Positions 6,420 through 8,951 of a stretch of DNA of 8,951 nucleotides are shown here, in pieces. A model generated the notes under the pieces. That model had not been told where the DNA came from and did no database searches. It was given only the letters and a program-made list of their open reading frames with translations. Numbering within the stretch: position 1 is the stretch's first letter; every line of letters starts with the position of its first letter. A program made the translations under genes and the position numbers. Source of the DNA: an uncultured Bacilli bacterium (lineage in GTDB: Bacteria; Bacillota_I; Bacilli_A; RF39; UBA660); NCBI GenBank assembly GCA_910586635.1, contig CAJUJA010000002.1:39037-47987 (forward strand), in the 5' to 3' direction.

Positions 6420-6860
6420 ATGGATATTAAAAAAATGCCAAAAGAAGAGTTGGAACTATTATCAAATAAGGATATAACTTTCTATTTATTAGATAATAGT
6501 AAAAAATCAATAAATACAGCTAATTTATTTAAAGAAATAATAAAGTTATTAGGGCTACCAAAATCAGACTTTGAAACAAAAATAGGAGATTATTATACAG
6601 CACTTGCTACTGATAAAAGATTTATCTTGTTAGATGATGGAACCTGGGATTTAAGAAGCCGTCATACCTCGGATAAAGTAGTAAAAATAGTAGATAATGA
6701 AGAAGAAGAGGATGAAGAACTACCTAAAGAAGAGGTTCAAGAGGAAATAGAAGAAGACAATTATGATGATAATGATGATACAGATGACGTTTATGATAAA
6801 GAAGAAGATTTAAAAGACCTAGTAGTAATTGATGAGGATGAACTAGAATTAGAAGAATAA
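6420..6860 (+). CDS. rpoE: DNA-directed RNA polymerase subunit delta
   Basis: The 146-residue product has the two-part layout of Firmicutes RpoE. The N-terminal winged-helix HARE-HTH domain spans about 1-82, with the family pattern FETKIGDYYTALATDKRFILLDDGTWDLRS at 51-80. The tail (about 93-146) is almost entirely Asp and Glu and is presumably disordered. Delta binds core RNA polymerase, speeds recycling, displaces nucleic acid through the acidic tail, and makes initiation more sensitive to initiating-NTP levels. The protein is shorter than the Bacillus one (about 173) because of the tail. The start follows AAGGAGG (6407-6413) by 6 nt. It appears to have its own promoter(s) after argS and its own terminator, so it may form a single-gene unit. 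The acidic tail should not be mistaken for low-quality coding; the fold domain is unambiguous. Confidence 0.95.
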   Translation: MDIKKMPKEELELLSNKDITFYLLDNSKKSINTANLFKEIIKLLGLPKSDFETKIGDYYTALATDKRFILLDDGTWDLRSRHTSDKVVKIVDNEEEEDEELPKEEVQEEIEEDNYDDNDDTDDVYDKEEDLKDLVVIDEDELELEE

Positions 6861-6871
6861 TTCTAGTTTTT
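6841..6871 (+). terminator. Rho-independent terminator overlapping the rpoE 3' end
   Basis: AACTAGAATT (6841-6850) pairs perfectly with AATTCTAGTT (6859-6868) around an 8-nt loop whose outer A/T bases can also pair. T residues run 6867-6871. The left arm encodes the last acidic residues of RpoE, and the stop codon (6858-6860) is at the loop/right-arm edge. The stem is AT-rich, so termination may be partial. Confidence 0.6.
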
Positions 6872-6883
6872 ATATGAATAATA

Positions 6884-6892
6884 TGTTATAAT
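6884..6892 (+). promoter_or_regulatory. Predicted extended -10 promoter for prfA
   Basis: TGT followed by perfect TATAAT (6887-6892) makes an extended -10. No good -35 is visible at 17 bp; that position (6864-6869) lies in the terminator arm of rpoE. Predicted start near 6899 gives a leader of about 23 nt to the GTG at 6922. Confidence 0.5.
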
Positions 6893-6921
6893 AGCAATGA
6901 TTAAAAGGAGGCGGAATAAAA

Positions 6922-7986
6922 GTGATTGATAGATTGGAGACAACTTTAAAAAGGTATCAGATGATTGAAGAGGAATTAACGAAACCAGAAGTATTAAGTG
7001 ACATTGGAAAGACAACTAAACTATCGAAAGAGTTATCCGAAATAGAAGAGTTGGTAAGTTGTTATAAAAAGTATAAAAAAGTCATTCATGATATAGATGA
7101 AGCAACAGAAATGCTAAAGGATGAGGAACTAGGAGAAATAGCAAGAGAGGATCTAAAAAGCCTACAGCAGCAAAAAGAAGAATTAGATAAACAATTAGAA
7201 ATATTACTAATACCAAAGGATCCTAATGATGGAAAAAATGTAGTAATAGAGATTAGAGGAGCTGCTGGAGGAGATGAGGCGAATATTTTTGCAGGAGATT
7301 TATTTAGAATGTACACTAGATATGCAGAAAAATGCGGTTTTAGCTATAAGGTCTATAATGCTATAGAAAGTTCAGCAGGAGGATATAGTCAAATAGAATT
7401 TATCATTAAGGGAGATAATGCCTATTCAAAATTGAAATATGAAAGTGGATCTCACAGAGTCCAAAGAGTTCCCGTTACAGAATCAAATGGAAGACTTCAA
7501 ACTTCAACAGCTACCGTATTAGTAATGCCTGAGGTTGATGATGATGTAGAAATAGAGATAAACCCTAATGATTTGAGAATTGATATTTATAGATCCAGCG
7601 GATGTGGAGGACAAGGCGTAAATACTACAGATTCAGCAGTAAGGATTACTCATTTACCAACCAATACTGTGGTTACTTGTCAAAATGAAAGAAGTCAAAT
7701 CCAGAATAAAGAACAAGCCATGAAAGTGCTTAAAGTTAGACTTTATGAGCAAAAGTTACAAAAACAAGAAGAAGAGCAAGGCGAACAAAGAAGAAGTAAA
7801 ATAGGTACAGGAGATAGAGCAGAAAAGATTAGAACTTATAATTATCCACAAAATAGGGTAACTGATCACAGAATAGGATTTACTACAAAACAGTTAGATC
7901 GTGTTATGGATGGAGACTTAGAAGATGTGATTAACGCCCTAATTTCAGAGGATCAGAAAAGGAAGTTAGAAGGAAATGAAGAATAA
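6922..7986 (+). CDS. prfA: Peptide chain release factor 1 (RF1)
   Basis: The 354-residue product matches the family length. It has an N-terminal helical domain (about 1-95), then GAAGGDEANIFAGDL (113-127). The codon-recognition PxT motif is present as PVT (184-186) within SGSHRVQRVPVTESNGR, which marks RF1 (UAA/UAG), not RF2 (SPF). The peptide-hydrolysis motif GGQ is at 229-231 within SSGCGGQGVNTTDSAVRITH. The C-terminal segment with NYPQNRVTDHRIGFT (307-321) is standard. RF1 reads stop codons in the ribosomal A site and triggers release of the finished chain. The start is GTG, with AAGGAGG at 6905-6911, 10 nt upstream. The GGQ glutamine is the target of PrmC, encoded two genes downstream. 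The 3' end overlaps the next gene by 11 bp. Confidence 0.97.
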   Translation: MIDRLETTLKRYQMIEEELTKPEVLSDIGKTTKLSKELSEIEELVSCYKKYKKVIHDIDEATEMLKDEELGEIAREDLKSLQQQKEELDKQLEILLIPKDPNDGKNVVIEIRGAAGGDEANIFAGDLFRMYTRYAEKCGFSYKVYNAIESSAGGYSQIEFIIKGDNAYSKLKYESGSHRVQRVPVTESNGRLQTSTATVLVMPEVDDDVEIEINPNDLRIDIYRSSGCGGQGVNTTDSAVRITHLPTNTVVTCQNERSQIQNKEQAMKVLKVRLYEQKLQKQEEEQGEQRRSKIGTGDRAEKIRTYNYPQNRVTDHRIGFTTKQLDRVMDGDLEDVINALISEDQKRKLEGNEE

Positions 7987-8278
7987 TATCATAATAGATT
8001 GTGTAAAAACAACTCCCTTTTTTGCAAAATTTTTGAATCAATTTATTTGTGAAGAGTGTTTTCACCTAAACCCCATACTGGAGGAAAGGGATAAGAAAAC
8101 GGAAATTTATTCAGAATCAAAACAACCATGCAATTATTGTTCTAAAAAAACAATGCAAATTTGTGTAGGGGATAGAGAACTTACTAAAGCTATCTTAGAA
8201 ATCAGTGAGAATAACACCCCAGAGCAAGAAAAAACTCTGCAAATAATAAAAAAGTCTAGGAGTAGAAAAAATAAATGA
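7976..8278 (+). CDS. Small hypothetical protein with two CxxC pairs (putative zinc ribbon)
   Basis: The 100-residue product is not a family I recognise. It has Cys25-x2-Cys28 (CEEC) and Cys52-x2-Cys55 (CNYC), 23 residues apart, plus Cys9 and Cys63. Such a spacing is typical of a zinc ribbon, so metal binding is a reasonable inference. The C-terminus (about 86-100) is Lys/Arg/Ser-rich and could contact RNA. There is no signal peptide or membrane segment. The ATG overlaps the end of prfA (stop 7984-7986), with AGGAAG at 7960-7965 inside prfA as ribosome site. Its own TGA overlaps the prmC ATG as ATGA. The gene is thus locked between release factor 1 and the enzyme that methylates it, and is probably co-translated with both. 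A role linked to translation or ribosomes is possible but rests on context alone. Confidence 0.72.
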   Translation: MKNNIIIDCVKTTPFFAKFLNQFICEECFHLNPILEERDKKTEIYSESKQPCNYCSKKTMQICVGDRELTKAILEISENNTPEQEKTLQIIKKSRSRKNK

Positions 8279-8951
8279 GAGTAGAAGATCTATTAATTTT
8301 TGGTAAAAAATATTGTCATTCAGATCATGTGAAAATTTTACTTGCAGATTTATTAGAATTGAATCCCCTAGAATTATTAAATTATTTAGAGGATATCGTA
8401 GAAGAAGAAAAGTGTAAAAAATTCGAGGAAATGATTTTGTCTTTAAATAGTGGAAAACCTCTTCAATATGTAATTGGTAGTGTTAATTTTTATGGGAATC
8501 GATTTTTAATTAATGAAAATGTGTTAATACCAAGATTTGAAACAGAGGAGTTAGTAGAAAATACCTGTACATACATAGAACAAAATTTTCCTGAGCAAGT
8601 AAAAATACTAGATATTGGCTGTGGAAGTGGAGTAATTGGTTTAACCATAAAGAAAAGATTTCCAAATGCAGAGGTAGATTTATTAGATATCAGCGAAACA
8701 GCTTTAGAAGTGGCTAAAGAAAATGCAAAACGGCTTCATTTAAATGTAGGGTTTATACAAAGTGATACTTTTGAACATGTAAACAAAAAATATGATGTCA
8801 TCATTAGTAATCCCCCATATATTAAAATAGATGAAGAAATAGAAAATATTGTAAAAGAAAATGAACCACACATTGCTTTATATGCTGGATTAGATGGATT
8901 AGATATTTATAAAAAAATACTGGAAAATATTTCAATCTATTTAAATCATAA
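8275..8951 (+). CDS. prmC: Release factor glutamine methyltransferase PrmC/HemK (partial, 3' end outside window)
   Basis: The frame starts at ATG 8275 and is open to the window edge (225 codons of a usual total of about 280). The N-terminal helical substrate-binding domain is followed by GKPLQYVIGSVNFYG (60-74) and LIPRFETEELV (84-94), a variant of the family's PRPETE. The SAM-binding motif I reads ILDIGCGSGVIG (111-122), and the catalytic NPPY (179-182) lies in IISNPPYI. These define PrmC, which N5-methylates the glutamine of the GGQ motif in RF1 and RF2 using S-adenosylmethionine. The ATG overlaps the preceding TGA by ATGA, and AGGAG lies at 8258-8262, 12 nt upstream, so translational coupling is likely. 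The remaining C-terminal part, about 55 residues, lies beyond the window. Confidence 0.95.
   Translation, partial: MRVEDLLIFGKKYCHSDHVKILLADLLELNPLELLNYLEDIVEEEKCKKFEEMILSLNSGKPLQYVIGSVNFYGNRFLINENVLIPRFETEELVENTCTYIEQNFPEQVKILDIGCGSGVIGLTIKKRFPNAEVDLLDISETALEVAKENAKRLHLNVGFIQSDTFEHVNKKYDVIISNPPYIKIDEEIENIVKENEPHIALYAGLDGLDIYKKILENISIYLNH

Noticed and set aside
6690..6860. Acidic low-complexity stretch as a repeat expansion or separate element
   Set aside because: It is the normal Asp/Glu tail of RNA polymerase delta, in frame with the conserved domain.
7086..7316. 76-residue minus-strand open frame
   Set aside because: It is a Ser-rich antisense shadow of prfA, whose frame is conserved and unambiguous.

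Overview
The window looks like a chromosomal segment from a low-GC Firmicute of the Bacilli type with a cell wall, possibly an uncultured gut lineage. The grounds are the very AT-rich sequence, strong AGGAGG-type ribosome sites, an RNA polymerase delta subunit (a Firmicutes hallmark), and a bifunctional class A penicillin-binding protein. TGA ends argS and the small zinc-ribbon gene, and TAG ends the pduL-like gene, so the standard bacterial code applies and not the Mycoplasma code. The species cannot be fixed from the sequence.

Layout. Positions 3-59 are the tail of an unidentified gene. Next, behind a consensus-like promoter, comes an unrecognised gene (119-862) broken by an in-frame TAG at 239-241. 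It converges on a LemA-family membrane gene (859-1407, minus); their stop codons overlap inside a shared terminator hairpin. A PduL-type phosphotransacylase (1532-2095, plus) then converges, with an 8-bp overlap, on a class A PBP (2088-4052, minus). A 170-bp divergent spacer separates the PBP from a rightward block that runs to the window end: a ywiB-like DUF1934 gene and argS as a tight pair, then rpoE, then prfA, a 100-residue CxxC/CxxC protein, and prmC cut by the window edge.

The rightward block is informational: arginyl-tRNA synthetase, RNAP delta, release factor 1, and PrmC, the methylase that modifies the GGQ glutamine of release factors. From general knowledge of Bacillus, a class A PBP gene, ywiB-argS, rpoE and prfA-prmC lie in this relative order but spread over a longer stretch, so the window resembles a compacted version of that neighbourhood. 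The main departure is the small putative zinc protein between prfA and prmC, joined to both by overlapping start and stop codons.

Predicted promoters share a style: TGn-extended -10 boxes, weak -35 boxes and short predicted leaders of about 13-26 nt. I see no tRNA, rRNA, CRISPR array, insertion sequence or phage gene. No gene-free stretch exceeds 300 bases; the longest are 4053-4222 and 6312-6419, both described below.
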